From Agrobacterium tumefaciens (GTDB lineage Bacteria > Pseudomonadota > Alphaproteobacteria > Rhizobiales > Rhizobiaceae): a stretch of 64,000 nucleotides of DNA. The translations under genes were made by a program, and so were the position numbers. Below, one piece after another: positions 16,872 through 26,492 of the stretch. How positions within the stretch are numbered: position 1 is the first letter of the stretch; the number at the start of each line of letters is the position of its first letter. The stretch is taken from assembly GCF_013318015.2 (NCBI RefSeq), contig NZ_CP115841.1, positions 186,001 through 250,000 of the forward strand. The letters run 5' to 3'. The notes beneath the pieces are model-generated. The model did not search any database. It worked only from the letters and a program-made list of their open reading frames with translations, and was not told the origin of the DNA.

Positions 16872-17660
16872 TTACTTCAGGTTCTTGCTGACAATCGAAG
16901 CCATTTCGTCAGCGGTGGTGATGACCTTGGAATTCATCTCGTAGGCGCGCTGCGCCGTGATGAGGTCGGTGATTTCCTTGACGGCATCGACGTTCGAGCC
17001 TTCGAGGTAGGATTGCTTGATGTAGCCGTAGCTCGGATCGTCAGGCACGCCGATAACGGCGGCGCCGGAGGCCGGCGTCTGGGAAAAGAGGTTGTCGCCG
17101 AGCGGCTTCAGACCCGCCTCGTTGGCAAAGTTGGCGATGGTCAACTGGCCGAGTTCAGTGAAATCCGCAGCGTTACCGATGCGGGCGGTCACCTGACCCG
17201 TGCGGGTGATGGTGATGTCCTGCGCGTCGGTCGGGATATTGATGTTCGGGATGACATTGTAGCCATCAACCGTCACGAGGTTGCCGTCAGCATTCTTGTT
17301 GAAGGCGCCGGCGCGGCTGTAGAGCGTCGAACCGTCGGCCGCCTCGATCTGAAACCAGCCCTGGCCGATGATTGCCACGTCGAGCTTGTTGCCGGTTTCG
17401 ATCAGGTTGCCCTGGGTGTGGATGTTGCGCACCGCGGAAGTCTGCACGCCGAGGCCGATATTCGCTCCCTCAGGCACGATCGCCTGGTTGGCACGGTTCG
17501 GCACACCCTGCATGCGTTCGGTCTGGTACAGAAGATCGGTAAACTCTGCACGCGCGCGCTTGTAGCCGGTGGTGTTGATGTTGGCGATGTTGTTGGCAAT
17601 GACTTCCAGATTGGTCTGCTGGGCGTCCATACCGGTGGCAGCGATGGCAAGAGCTCTCAT
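16872..17660 (-). CDS. flgG: Flagellar distal rod protein FlgG
   Basis: 262 residues, standard length. The N-terminal [31 protein letters not shown] rod motif is present (first residues [15 protein letters not shown]), as is the C-terminal [15 protein letters not shown]. It forms the distal rod. It is separated from fliE upstream by an intergenic mosaic repeat that occupies most of the 122-base gap, unlike the tightly packed genes around it. Confidence 0.97.
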   Translation of the reverse strand: MRALAIAATGMDAQQTNLEVIANNIANINTTGYKRARAEFTDLLYQTERMQGVPNRANQAIVPEGANIGLGVQTSAVRNIHTQGNLIETGNKLDVAIIGQGWFQIEAADGSTLYSRAGAFNKNADGNLVTVDGYNVIPNINIPTDAQDITITRTGQVTARIGNAADFTELGQLTIANFANEAGLKPLGDNLFSQTPASGAAVIGVPDDPSYGYIKQSYLEGSNVDAVKEITDLITAQRAYEMNSKVITTADEMASIVSKNLK

Positions 17661-17678
17661 GTCATTTTTCCTGCGGGG

Positions 17679-17786
17679 CTAGAGCATTTCCAGTAAAGGC
17701 GCGGAGCGGTTCTGCGTCCGGAAAGTGCTTAAAAACAAAGGCCTAGAGCGCGGCCAACGATTGGCTTCAAACCGGACGCGCTCTAG
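17679..17786. repeat. 108-bp intergenic mosaic element (RIME1-like)
   Basis: The element begins and ends with CTAG and is exactly 108 bp, with two palindromic halves. The second half (17743-17786) has perfect 10-bp ends, CTAGAGCGCG and CGCGCTCTAG. The first half starts CTAGAGCATTTCCAG and has the phrase GCGTCCGGAAAGTGC that I associate with RIME units of Rhizobiaceae. It fills the gap between fliE and flgG, and its right end contains the fliE stop codon. Confidence 0.85.
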
Positions 17787-18118
17787 ATCTGCATCTTGGT
17801 AATGTCGAGATAGGCCGACACGATCTTGTCGCGGAACGCGATGGCCGTTTGCAGCGACTGCTCGGCCGAAAGCACGGCATCGACCACTTCGCGTGTGTTT
17901 GCCTTGCCCTGAATACCTTCGAAGGAGGCCACTTCCGCCTTCTTCAGGTTGTTCATCGCATCCGTCGACATATTGCCGAGAACGCTTGCGAAGCTTGCGC
18001 CCGTCTGCTGGGCGGGCGTCGTCTGCTGGCTGCCGAAAATGCTGTCGGTCAGCGAAGAGACGTTGCTCGTGCCACGCGTGAGCGAGAGGGAACCGAGTTG
18101 TTTGATGCCGTCGATCAT
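17783..18118 (-). CDS. fliE: Flagellar hook-basal body protein FliE
   Basis: 111 residues, with the FliE C-terminal pattern ([34 protein letters not shown]) that packs between the MS ring and proximal rod. The stop codon TAG lies within the terminal repeat of the mosaic element, so the element abuts the last sense codon. It overlaps flgC by four bases. Confidence 0.95.
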   Translation of the reverse strand: MIDGIKQLGSLSLTRGTSNVSSLTDSIFGSQQTTPAQQTGASFASVLGNMSTDAMNNLKKAEVASFEGIQGKANTREVVDAVLSAEQSLQTAIAFRDKIVSAYLDITKMQI

Positions 18119-18534
18119 TGCGATGCTTTCAGAAGGTCGATGGTGGAGGCGACGAGGTCGCGTGTCTGGCGGATGACCTGAAGGTTGGCGTCGTAGCTGC
18201 GGTTGGCTTCGCGCATATCCGCCATTTCGATCAGGACGTTGACGTTCGGCATCTTGACCATGCCGCTGGTGTCGGCGGCCGGATTGCCGGGGTCGTATTC
18301 ATGGACGAAATCGCCGCGGTCGACGCCAAGCTTCTTTACCGTCACGCGCTGCACGCCGCTTACGCGGTCAAGCTCGGAGCCGAATGTCACGGTCTTGCGG
18401 CGATAGGGGTCGGCGCCAGGCGTGTCGCCGGTCGATCTTGCGTTGGCAATGTTCTCCGAAACGATACGTAGTCGGGTGGACTGCACTTCCAGGCCGCTGC
18501 CCGCGATCTTGCTCGCCGCACTCAAGGGATCCAT
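18115..18534 (-). CDS. flgC: Flagellar proximal rod protein FlgC
   Basis: 139 residues. The rod-protein N-terminus ([34 protein letters not shown]) and the C-terminal [15 protein letters not shown] are typical. It is a proximal rod subunit, exported without a signal peptide. It lies three bases after flgB and overlaps fliE. Confidence 0.97.
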   Translation of the reverse strand: MDPLSAASKIAGSGLEVQSTRLRIVSENIANARSTGDTPGADPYRRKTVTFGSELDRVSGVQRVTVKKLGVDRGDFVHEYDPGNPAADTSGMVKMPNVNVLIEMADMREANRSYDANLQVIRQTRDLVASTIDLLKASQ

Positions 18535-18537
18535 GGT

Positions 18538-18930
18538 TTACCTCTTTACCGTCATCAGCATCATGCGATGGAAGGATTTGACGAGACTGGCGTTCAGGTC
18601 GTATTGCCGCTTGATCTCGCCGGTCTTGGTCATTTCCTCGGCAAGCGCGACCGAATTGCCGGACTCCTGCATGCCGATCTCGTTATTGATCGGGTTGTCG
18701 CGCACCGCGATATTTTCGCTGAGCTCGCTAGCACCGAAATGGGCGGGATGGGTCTTCGCCATGCCGACCTGCTGGCTGGTGGCCTGCATGACCGCTTCGA
18801 AAGGACTGACATCCTTGGCGTGAAACTTGGGTGTGTTGGCGTTGGCGATGTTGGTCGCCACGACTTCCTGCCGCACGCTCAGCCATTCCGCTTGGCGGGA
18901 GGCCAGATCGAACAGTTGAATCGGTTGCAT
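18538..18930 (-). CDS. flgB: Flagellar proximal rod protein FlgB
   Basis: 130 residues from the ATG at 18930, which has GGAGA seven bases upstream; an ATG four codons earlier (18942) has no ribosome-binding site. It contains SVRQEVVATNIANANTPKF, the usual FlgB rod motif. It heads the rod and ring genes flgB-flgC-fliE-flgG-flgA-flgI-motE-flgH-fliL-fliP. The 230-base gap to the next gene upstream is the probable place for an operon promoter. Confidence 0.96.
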   Translation of the reverse strand: MQPIQLFDLASRQAEWLSVRQEVVATNIANANTPKFHAKDVSPFEAVMQATSQQVGMAKTHPAHFGASELSENIAVRDNPINNEIGMQESGNSVALAEEMTKTGEIKRQYDLNASLVKSFHRMMLMTVKR

Positions 18931-19168
18931 AGACTTCTCCATCTCGTATGGCCCGAACCTACGGTGCTAATCTTGCGTCAGACTTGCGGTGAGGCGCGTA
19001 GGTGCGGAAGCACTGGAGAATCTGATCCCGAAGGCGATTGCGAAAACAAAAATGGCGCGCCGTTAAATGCGGCACGCCTTGGGATCGAATAGTGAATTGC
19101 GAAGACGTCTCCGTCCTGCCTGACTGGATCCGGCGACGGCAGCAGACTTCAGCAGAGTGCCGGTCTGA
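18931..19168 (-). promoter_or_regulatory. Gap upstream of flgB, probable promoter region
   Basis: About 240 bases without a gene in an otherwise compact region. It separates flgB from the flgF-fliI unit. I see no clear terminator or sigma-factor motif, so the promoter assignment rests on position alone. Confidence 0.3.
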
Positions 19169-19741
19169 CTACTTCTCGGGATGATAGGTTTTACCGGAAG
19201 AAGTCTCTATCATCCACTCGCCGTCGCGCTGCTCGATTTTGGTCAGGCGCGCATTGTCGGGCAATGTGGAGCCCACCCGCACCATATACATGCCCGATCC
19301 GTCCTCGATGAGGGCGCGGCCGTTGGAGACATGCAGCAGGCGGAAGGAGGTCTGGCCGGGGAAGGGCTGGCCTTCAAGCCCTGCGGCGAGATTGTTCTGT
19401 TTTTCCTTACCCTTTTCGCTGACCGTCGCCGTCGTCAGCATGTCCGGCAATTCGCCGGGCGCTGGCGCGTCTTCCTTGTTGCGATTGGTCATGGCCAGGG
19501 GCGAAACGCTGAAGACTTCGCGCGGACCGGTATGGGGCAAGTCGCGCGTGCGGTCGCCGTCTGCCACTCTCATTCCAAACTTGTCCTCGTTAAAGAACAC
19601 GTACCAGGGGAAAAATGCGGCGGCGGCGGCAAGTCCTATTCCCGTCCACGCCAGAATACGGTCGGGCGTGAAGAAGGGAGGCTGCGGCTGTACGTTCTCG
19701 AGGTCGTTATCGTCGATCTTGTCGATCTGTTTCTTTTTCAC
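19169..19741 (-). CDS. Membrane-anchored flagellar-cluster protein of unknown function
   Basis: 190 residues from a GTG start with GAGAGG eight bases upstream, inside the end of fliI. A cytoplasmic acidic N-terminus is followed by one membrane helix at about 29-50 and a periplasmic part. The last 60 residues (VSNGRALIEDGSGMYMVRVG, then a segment ending IETSSGKTYHPE) read as a small beta domain, somewhat like the GspC/PilP homology fold; that likeness is my inference. It is kept between fliI and flgB in rhizobial clusters as I recall. The role in motility is unknown. Confidence 0.75.
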   Translation of the reverse strand: MKKKQIDKIDDNDLENVQPQPPFFTPDRILAWTGIGLAAAAAFFPWYVFFNEDKFGMRVADGDRTRDLPHTGPREVFSVSPLAMTNRNKEDAPAPGELPDMLTTATVSEKGKEKQNNLAAGLEGQPFPGQTSFRLLHVSNGRALIEDGSGMYMVRVGSTLPDNARLTKIEQRDGEWMIETSSGKTYHPEK

Positions 19742-19744
19742 GGG

Positions 19745-21151
19745 TCAGCCTCTCATTCTCGGGTTTACCTGTGGCTGATTATTTTGCACTCCACCGCGCA
19801 ACGCGGTCGCCAGATCGGCGTAGGCGTCCTGCGCCGCCGGTTCATTCGGAAGCTGTTTCAGCGTTTCATAGATGATCGGAACCTGTTTCACCGCCATGTC
19901 GAGATCGGGATCGGTGCCGGGTCGATAACCGCCGATGAGGCGCAGATCCCGCGTTTCCTCAAAGCGGTGCACCAGCGCTTTCAGACGCGACACCAGCTTT
20001 TCCTGATCCGGTGTCCATGCCTTCTTGGCGAGACGCGAGATCGAGGCCAGAGGATTGATCGGAGGATAGCGGCCTTCTTCTGCAAGGCTGCGATCCAGCA
20101 CGATGTGGCCGTCGAGAATACCGCGGGTCGAATCGGCAATCGGATCGTTGTGGTTGTCGCCGTCCACCAGAATGGAGACGATGGCGGTGATGGTACCGCT
20201 GCCTTCGGCGCCGGGTCCCGCCCGCTCCAGAAGGCGCGGCAATTCGGTGAAGACCGAGGCCGGATAGCCGCGTGCCACCGGCGGTTCACCCGAAGCGACC
20301 GCCACTTCGCGGATCGCATGGGCAAAACGGGTCACGCTGTCGATGATAAGAAGGACGTTGTCGCCCCTGTCACGGAAATATTCGGCAATGGTGACGGCCG
20401 AAAGCGGCGCCATCTTGCGCAGCATCGGGCTTTCGTCGCTGGTCGCGACAACGGCGACGGACTTGCCCATATTCTCGCCCATCGTATCCTCGATGAACTC
20501 GCGCACTTCGCGACCGCGCTCGCCGACAAGTCCGATGACGACCTTGTCGAAGGCGTCGGCCTTGGCAAGCATCGATAGGAGCGTGGATTTTCCCACGCCT
20601 GAGCCCGCAAAAATGCCGAGACGCTGGCCAAGGCAGAGAGGCGAGAAAATATCGATTGCCCGGACACCCGTCTTGAAAGGCGTCTCCACCCGCTTGCGCG
20701 TCATCGACGGCGGTGCATTGCTGGAAATCGGACGGCGCTCCGTGCCTGATGCAAGCGGACCCTTGCCATCGATGGGTTCGCCAAGCGCATTGATGGTGCG
20801 GCCGCACCAGCTGTCGTCAGGCGCAACGCGGAAGGCACCCTTGCGGATGACGGTGTCGTGAATGCCAATCGGCTCGCCCGGTTCGATGGGGCAGACGTAG
20901 CAGATATCGGGTTCCACGCGCACGACTTCGCCGAGATGGATACCGGTCGCGCTGCGATGGGCGACGAACTCGCCCAGCCTCACATGCCGCGACAGGCCGG
21001 AAACCGTGTAGTGTCCGGCGGCGATGGTGCGGACATGGCCGCCCGGCGCCACCGAAAACTCCGGATCGGCATAGTGCCCGGCAAGGCTGGCGAGCTGGGC
21101 GAGCTTCGGTGAAATCGCCTCGACCGTGAGCGTGGATTCCGGCATTGTCAT
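19745..21151 (-). CDS. fliI: Flagellar export ATPase FliI
   Basis: 468 residues. Walker A is GSGVGKSTLL, Walker B is NVLLIIDSVTRFA, and the export-ATPase signature RGYPASVFTELPRLLERAG is intact. FliI is the hexameric ATPase at the base of the flagellar export apparatus, homologous to F1-beta. Its usual partners FliH and FliJ are not next to it; candidates are encoded at 29869 and 44503. It lies 11 bases after flgF. Confidence 0.97.
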   Translation of the reverse strand: MTMPESTLTVEAISPKLAQLASLAGHYADPEFSVAPGGHVRTIAAGHYTVSGLSRHVRLGEFVAHRSATGIHLGEVVRVEPDICYVCPIEPGEPIGIHDTVIRKGAFRVAPDDSWCGRTINALGEPIDGKGPLASGTERRPISSNAPPSMTRKRVETPFKTGVRAIDIFSPLCLGQRLGIFAGSGVGKSTLLSMLAKADAFDKVVIGLVGERGREVREFIEDTMGENMGKSVAVVATSDESPMLRKMAPLSAVTIAEYFRDRGDNVLLIIDSVTRFAHAIREVAVASGEPPVARGYPASVFTELPRLLERAGPGAEGSGTITAIVSILVDGDNHNDPIADSTRGILDGHIVLDRSLAEEGRYPPINPLASISRLAKKAWTPDQEKLVSRLKALVHRFEETRDLRLIGGYRPGTDPDLDMAVKQVPIIYETLKQLPNEPAAQDAYADLATALRGGVQNNQPQVNPRMRG

Positions 21152-21162
21152 CGCTCAGTTCC

Positions 21163-21897
21163 TTAACGTGCGCCGCCAAGCGTCTTGATGGCATCGCCGA
21201 AAGTGGATTCGGTATCGCGCATCAGCGACGAAATGCTCTCGAAGGCCCGGTTGACCTGGATGAGCTGCGTCATCTGGGAAATGCCGTTGACGTTCGACTG
21301 CTCGAGATAACCCTGAACGACGCCGACCTCGTGATTGTTGACGACCGGCGTCGGCGGGGCCACGGGCTTCACGCCGCTATTGGGATGGCGCAGGAAGCCT
21401 TTCGAGAAATCCGCCTGGAAGATACCGAGCGTGGCGACGATGTTGTCGTTCTGCCTGATAGCGCCATCGAGACTGACGGTGATCGGGCCACCATTCGCAT
21501 TGAGCTGGATGGGACCGCCGCCGGCGTCGAGAACCGGATAACCGCTTGAGGAGATGAGCGCGCCGTCCGGGCGCATGGTGAAACGCCCGTCGCGGCTCAG
21601 GATCTGGCCGTCGGGTGTGTCCATCGCGAACCAGGCATCGCCCTTGATGGCGAAATCGAAACTATTGCCAGTCTGTTCGAAGGCGCCCTGACGGGTGGAG
21701 AGATAGTCGTTACCCTGCGATACGAACGCCACCTTGGCATTCATGTCATTGTGGTTCTTGGCGACCATTTCGTCGAATTTCACTTCGGAACCGCGGAAAC
21801 CCACCGTGTTCGCATTCGCCATATTGTCGGAAATGGTGGTGAGACGACGCTCCAGCGCAATCTGCGAGGAAAGGGCGACGTATAGTCCGGATTGCAT
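21163..21897 (-). CDS. flgF: Flagellar proximal rod protein FlgF
   Basis: 244 residues. The N-terminus (MQSGLYVALSSQIALERRL, TISDNMANANTVGFRG) and C-terminal RAFESISSLMRDTES are FlgF-type. It is a rod subunit between FlgC and FlgG. It starts one base after the DUF1217 gene ends, so the two are co-translated. Confidence 0.94.
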   Translation of the reverse strand: MQSGLYVALSSQIALERRLTTISDNMANANTVGFRGSEVKFDEMVAKNHNDMNAKVAFVSQGNDYLSTRQGAFEQTGNSFDFAIKGDAWFAMDTPDGQILSRDGRFTMRPDGALISSSGYPVLDAGGGPIQLNANGGPITVSLDGAIRQNDNIVATLGIFQADFSKGFLRHPNSGVKPVAPPTPVVNNHEVGVVQGYLEQSNVNGISQMTQLIQVNRAFESISSLMRDTESTFGDAIKTLGGAR

Positions 21898-21898
21898 A

Positions 21899-22678
21899 TC
21901 ATTTGCCTCCGAGTTTCAGGGAGTTGATGGAGATCAGCAGGTCCGGGGAAATGCCGTAGCCGCTGGAGGAGCCGAAAACGGCCAGAGGATCATAGGTCGT
22001 GGAGGGATTTTGCATCTCCCACATGATGGTGAAACGCTCGAGCAGCTTGCCGACCTTTTCAGGATTTTGCAGATCCTTGATATTGATGGATTTTTCGATG
22101 AGCGCGGCCTGTTTTTCGACGCTTCCTGCCGCAATTTCGTCAGGCAGGTTGTAGGCGGTGCGGAACACCTGCGCGAGCGCGTCGTCGGCTAGAAAATCGA
22201 GACCCGATTTGATCGTTGGTGCCTTGCGCTCGAAGTAAAGAGCAAGCCGGACACCGTTATTGTCGCCGCCCGCCTCCTGCTCCAGCGTCTGGCGGGTGTA
22301 TTTGCTGATGATGCCGGACTGGGCCGCTTCGGTCGCAGTTGCAGCTGCACCGAGACTTGCAAAGTCGAGCGATTTCGCAAGGTCCGAATAGCGGCTGTCG
22401 GAAAGCTTGTTGGCGAAGGCGTTCTTGTCGGCCGTGCCTTCGGTCAGCACCTTGCGGATGAAGGCTTTCGCATAGGCCATGTCCTCGAGGCCGTTAGCTT
22501 TCAGCGCATAATTGTAAAGACGGGTATCGGCCATGAAGTCGTCGACGGATTTCACGCTGCCGATCTTCGACCGGTAATATTCGGTTTCGCGCGCCACGTC
22601 GGGTTGCTTCGACACACGCTCAAGCGATTTGCCGATGTCCTGACTGATCAGTCTGTAGCTGGTGTAGGTGGAAGTCAC
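21899..22678 (-). CDS. DUF1217 domain protein, flagellar cluster
   Basis: 259 residues from the GTG at 22678 (MTSTYTSYRLISQDIGKSL after initiation); a TTG 33 bases earlier is possible but adds a stretch unlike the family. DUF1217 proteins are alphaproteobacterial, helical, often duplicated, and located with flagellar genes; the molecular role is not known to me. It is the first gene of the leftward flgF-fliI unit, divergent from motA. Confidence 0.85.
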   Translation of the reverse strand: MTSTYTSYRLISQDIGKSLERVSKQPDVARETEYYRSKIGSVKSVDDFMADTRLYNYALKANGLEDMAYAKAFIRKVLTEGTADKNAFANKLSDSRYSDLAKSLDFASLGAAATATEAAQSGIISKYTRQTLEQEAGGDNNGVRLALYFERKAPTIKSGLDFLADDALAQVFRTAYNLPDEIAAGSVEKQAALIEKSINIKDLQNPEKVGKLLERFTIMWEMQNPSTTYDPLAVFGSSSGYGISPDLLISINSLKLGGK

Positions 22679-22862
22679 TGAACCGCCGCTCTCGTTTGAT
22701 CCCGATACCAAGGCGCACGTCCGCCTTTGTCGGGATAATGCCGGATGTTGCTTGTGCGAAACTGGCTGCAGTGACGAGGGACAGAGGCTCCGCGGACAGG
22801 TTCACGCAAGCCACATTTTCTAGAGATGGCGGCATGGAACACTGTTCGGGCGTGGTCGATCA
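22679..22862. promoter_or_regulatory. Divergent promoter region between the flgF unit and motA
   Basis: 184 bases between two divergent flagellar units, so it should contain promoters in both directions. No convincing core motif or palindrome can be read by eye. Confidence 0.4.
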
Positions 22863-23735
22863 ATGAATATTGTAATTGGACTTATAATCACCTTCGGCTG
22901 CATCATCGGCGGCTACATGGCGATGGGCGGCCATCTGGACGTGCTGGTTCAGCCGTTCGAATTGTTGATTATCGGCGGTGCCGGCCTCGGCGGCTTCATC
23001 ATGGCGAACCCGATGAAGGTCGTGAAGGATTCGGGCAAGGCGCTCGGCGAGGCCTTCAAGCACTCGGTCCCGAAGGAGCGCAACTATCTCGACGTACTCG
23101 GCGTACTTTATTCGCTGATGCGCGACCTGCGCACGAAATCGCGCAACGAGATCGAGGCGCATATCGACAATCCGGAAGAATCCTCGATCTTCCAGAGTGC
23201 ACCCTCGGTGCTGAAGAACAAGGAGCTGACGTCGTTCATCTGCGACTACGTCCGCCTCATCATCATCGGCAACGCGCGCAGCCACGAAATCGAAGCACTG
23301 ATGGACGAGGAAATCGAGACCATCCTGCACGACAAGCTGAAACCTTACCACGCGATCACCACCATGGGCGATTCCTTCCCCGCCATCGGTATCGTCGCGG
23401 CGGTTCTCGGCGTCATCAAGGCCATGGGCAAGATCAACGAATCACCGGAAGTGCTGGGCGGCCTCATCGGCGCCGCACTGGTGGGCACCATGCTCGGCAT
23501 CATCCTGTCCTATTCGATCTGCAACCCGCTCGCTTCGCAGGTCAAGATCGTCCGCACCAAGCAGCACCGCCTCTACATCATCGTCAAGCAGACGCTGATC
23601 GCCTACATGAACGGCTCGGTGCCGCAGGTCGCGCTTGAATACGGGCGCAAGACCATCTCCAACTACGAGCGGCCGTCCATCGACGCCGTCGAACAGGAGA
23701 TGATGAACCCCGGCGGCGAAAACAAGGCGGCATGA
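22863..23735 (+). CDS. motA: Flagellar motor stator protein MotA
   Basis: 290 residues with four membrane helices and the conserved [20 protein letters not shown]. MotA and MotB form the proton-driven stator that turns the rotor. It heads motA-fliM-fliN-fliG, placing stator and C-ring genes in one unit. No strong ribosome-binding site precedes the ATG, which could mean low stator synthesis. It overlaps fliM by four bases. Confidence 0.97.
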   Translation: MNIVIGLIITFGCIIGGYMAMGGHLDVLVQPFELLIIGGAGLGGFIMANPMKVVKDSGKALGEAFKHSVPKERNYLDVLGVLYSLMRDLRTKSRNEIEAHIDNPEESSIFQSAPSVLKNKELTSFICDYVRLIIIGNARSHEIEALMDEEIETILHDKLKPYHAITTMGDSFPAIGIVAAVLGVIKAMGKINESPEVLGGLIGAALVGTMLGIILSYSICNPLASQVKIVRTKQHRLYIIVKQTLIAYMNGSVPQVALEYGRKTISNYERPSIDAVEQEMMNPGGENKAA

Positions 23736-24691
23736 CCATGGCTAAAGCTGCACAGCAAAGAGCACCCGTCATCGACACGTCGCTGCTCGCGAAACTTACC
23801 GGCGGGCTTTCCGACCGCAAGACAATCGCGAAGGTCGGTTCCGATATCGGCCATCTCTACAGCGAATTCCTGCCTGATATCTTTCACAGCGAGACCGGCA
23901 TTGCGATAGACGTCGAATATATCGGCTCCGAATCGGGGCTGATGACCGATCTCATCGCCAATATCGGCGGCAATTTCTCGGTTGCGGATTGTTCTCTGCG
24001 CAACTGGTGCCCCAATTTCATGATGGCGGTCGGCAACGGCTTCGTCATCGCGCTCATGGAGCGCATGCTGGGCGCCGCCGCCGACACCATCGGCGAGCCG
24101 GACGAGCGCAGCCTTTCCCACATCGAACTCGACCTGGCGGCCATGGTTCTCGGGCGCATCGGGGGTGTCCTGCGGTCGGGCGTCAACGCGCCGGGCGGTT
24201 TCGAGGCGACGATCGACCCGCCCTTTACGGCCAATGGAAAAAGCGCCTTCGAGGAGATGATCGCCGGCCTCTACGGCGTGACAGTCCGCATGAAGATCGC
24301 CATCGGCAAGGTTTCTTCGGAATTCGCGCTGATCGTGCCGCAGCGGCCCCTTCTCAAGACCTCCATCGCCGCTCCCAAGGCTTCAGCCCAGGCGCTGAAG
24401 AAGCAGGCGGAATGGGTGGATTTGATCTCTGAGCAGGTGAAGAGATCGCAGGTAACGCTCGAGGCGCGCATCAAGCTCGAAACCTTGACCCTGCGGACGA
24501 TCTCCAGGCTGGTGGCCGGCGACGTCATTCCGTTTCAGGATCTGAAGCAGGACGACATCGGCGTTGAGGTCAGCGCCAACGGCTCCAAGCTCTATAATTG
24601 TGAATTCGGCAAGTCCGGCGACCGCTACATGGTTCGGGTAAAGAACAATGTCAGCACGGACGACGAGATCTTGCGACATCTGATGGGTTAA
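23732..24691 (+). CDS. fliM: Flagellar motor switch protein FliM
   Basis: 319 residues, with a CheC-like middle domain and a C-terminal SpoA domain ([20 protein letters not shown]). It forms the C ring with FliG and FliN and receives CheY-P. The usual N-terminal CheY-binding LSQxEIDALL is replaced by a divergent [15 protein letters not shown], as seems common in rhizobia, where rotation is one-way and speed is regulated. An alternative ATG two codons later (23738) is possible. Confidence 0.94.
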   Translation: MTMAKAAQQRAPVIDTSLLAKLTGGLSDRKTIAKVGSDIGHLYSEFLPDIFHSETGIAIDVEYIGSESGLMTDLIANIGGNFSVADCSLRNWCPNFMMAVGNGFVIALMERMLGAAADTIGEPDERSLSHIELDLAAMVLGRIGGVLRSGVNAPGGFEATIDPPFTANGKSAFEEMIAGLYGVTVRMKIAIGKVSSEFALIVPQRPLLKTSIAAPKASAQALKKQAEWVDLISEQVKRSQVTLEARIKLETLTLRTISRLVAGDVIPFQDLKQDDIGVEVSANGSKLYNCEFGKSGDRYMVRVKNNVSTDDEILRHLMG

Positions 24692-24755
24692 AACCTGTCC
24701 ACCTTTTTTGGGTTCTGGGCAGGCTGACGCAAGTTTCAAAGGGAATAATCAGCGC

Positions 24756-25295
24756 ATGGCTACGAAGAAAACACCTGTGACCGATGATATGGCGCTGCCG
24801 TCGCTTGAAGACGGCGGTGAGCTCGACCAGGCTATCGGCGATCTGCGTGGCGTCCTCAAGACGGATGCGGAAGGTTCGCTGTCCGACTTTGGCGACTTCG
24901 GGGATTTCGGGAGCGTTGACGACGCTTCCGCCGACAGCGACCTTTCCGCCTTCGGTGGCGGAGTGGGCGATTTTGCGATGAACGATTTCGCGGCCACCCC
25001 ACAGGTCGCGGGCATCAAGGCGCCGCTCGGCAGTGGCCTGTCCGACAATATGGACCTGATCATGGATATCCCGATCGATGTCCAGATCGTTCTTGGGACC
25101 AGCCGCATGCTCGTCTCGGGTCTGATGAGCCTTGAAGAGGGTGCAACGATCGCGCTTGACCGCAAGATCGGTGAACCGGTCGAGATCATGGTGAATGGCC
25201 GCCGTATTGCGCGCGGTGAAATAACGGTACTTGAAGACGACGATACGCGCTTCGGCGTAAAATTGATTGAAGTAATGAGTACGAGAAAAGCCTGA
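24756..25295 (+). CDS. fliN: Flagellar motor switch protein FliN
   Basis: 179 residues from the ATG at 24756, with GGGA about 12 bases upstream; the open frame starts earlier but the sequence before this ATG is not family-like. The C-terminal SpoA domain (about 105-175: [31 protein letters not shown]) is clear. The N-terminus is an acidic, Asp and Gly-rich extension of about 90 residues absent from enteric FliN. Confidence 0.94.
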   Translation: MATKKTPVTDDMALPSLEDGGELDQAIGDLRGVLKTDAEGSLSDFGDFGDFGSVDDASADSDLSAFGGGVGDFAMNDFAATPQVAGIKAPLGSGLSDNMDLIMDIPIDVQIVLGTSRMLVSGLMSLEEGATIALDRKIGEPVEIMVNGRRIARGEITVLEDDDTRFGVKLIEVMSTRKA

Positions 25296-25322
25296 TCCCT
25301 GTGGGGACGGAGAGGAAAGACC

Positions 25323-26366
25323 ATGATGGACTTCGAGGATTTCGGTAACCCGCTGGCAGGGAAGCCGTTGTCTCAGGCCGACAAGGCGGCCGCGGTGCTT
25401 CTTGCCATGGGCAAGGGCGTCGCCGGCAAGCTGCTGAAATTTTTCACGCAGCACGAATTGCAGATGATCATTTCCTCGGCCCAGACGCTGCGTGTCATTC
25501 CCCCTGACGAACTCGCCCAGATCGTGGCGGAGTTCGAAGACCTGTTCACGGAAGGAACGGGTCTGATGGACAATGCCAAGGCGATCGAAAGCATTCTCGA
25601 AGAGGGCCTGACACCGGAGGAGGTGGACAGCCTTCTCGGCCGTCGTGCAGCCTTCCAGGCCTATGAAGCGTCGATCTGGGATCGCCTGCAGGAAGCGGAG
25701 CCGGAATTCGTCGGCAAGTTCCTGCTGCGCGAGCATCCCCAGACCATCGCCTATATCCTCTCCATGCTGCCCTCGTCCTTCGGTGCCAAGGTCCTTCTGA
25801 CCATTCCCGAAGAGCAGCGCGCCGATATCATGAACCGCACGGTGAACATGAAGGAAGTCAGCCCCACGGCTGCCCAGATCATCGAGAAGCGTGTGGTCAA
25901 CCTCATCAACGAGATCGAAGCAGAGCGCAATGCGGGCGGTTCCACGAAGGTTGCCGACCTGATGAACGAAATGGAAAAGCCGCAGGTCGATACGCTGCTC
26001 AGCTCGCTCGAAACGCTCAGCAAAGAAGCTGCCAACAAGGTCAAGCCGAAGATCTTCCTCTTCGACGATCTCATGTTCATGCCGCAGCGCAGCCGCGTCC
26101 TGCTGCTCAACGATGTCTCGGCGGACGTTCTCACCATGGCGCTGCGTGGCGCAACCATGGAAATCAAGGAATGTGTGCTGTCCAGCATCAGCCCGCGCCA
26201 GCGCCGCATGATCGAATCGGACCTCGCCGTGCCGCAGGCTTCTATCAACACCCGCGAAGTGGCGATTGCACGCCGCGCCGTGGCGCAGGAAGCGATCCGG
26301 CTGGCCAATTCCGGTCAGATTCAGCTGAAGGAAGCCTCCACGGAGGAACAATCCGCAGCAGCCTGA
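25323..26366 (+). CDS. fliG: Flagellar motor switch protein FliG
   Basis: 347 residues. The middle domain has the EHPQTIAYILSML motif and the C-terminal torque domain has LRGATMEIKECVLSSISPRQ. FliG couples the C ring to the MS ring and contacts MotA. It is the last gene before a strong terminator at 26448-26476. A ribosome-binding site GAGAGGAAAG precedes the ATG. Confidence 0.97.
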   Translation: MMDFEDFGNPLAGKPLSQADKAAAVLLAMGKGVAGKLLKFFTQHELQMIISSAQTLRVIPPDELAQIVAEFEDLFTEGTGLMDNAKAIESILEEGLTPEEVDSLLGRRAAFQAYEASIWDRLQEAEPEFVGKFLLREHPQTIAYILSMLPSSFGAKVLLTIPEEQRADIMNRTVNMKEVSPTAAQIIEKRVVNLINEIEAERNAGGSTKVADLMNEMEKPQVDTLLSSLETLSKEAANKVKPKIFLFDDLMFMPQRSRVLLLNDVSADVLTMALRGATMEIKECVLSSISPRQRRMIESDLAVPQASINTREVAIARRAVAQEAIRLANSGQIQLKEASTEEQSAAA

Positions 26367-26401
26367 GCGGAAGCCGGTTGATAACCCGCCTTACAGGCAA
26401 T

Positions 26402-26422
26402 GCCGGCCATTGCGATGGCCGG
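26402..26422 (+). repeat. Hairpin downstream of fliG
   Basis: CCGGCCA (26403-26409) and TGGCCGG (26416-26422) form a 7-bp stem, 25 bases upstream of the terminator. It may protect the 3' end of the motA-fliG mRNA. Confidence 0.5.
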
Positions 26423-26447
26423 TCTCGGGCGCTAGTTTCGGAATGAC

Positions 26448-26476
26448 GGCCTGCCGCGATCGGCGGGCCTTTTTTT
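26448..26476 (+). terminator. Terminator between fliG and flhB
   Basis: GGCCTGCCG (26448-26456), loop CGAT, CGGCGGGCC (26461-26469), one G-U pair, then seven T residues. It is a textbook intrinsic terminator, ending 16 bases before the flhB start, so flhB is either expressed by read-through or from a promoter that overlaps the terminator. Confidence 0.9.
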
Positions 26477-26492
26477 ATCCCGGGAACGTGCC

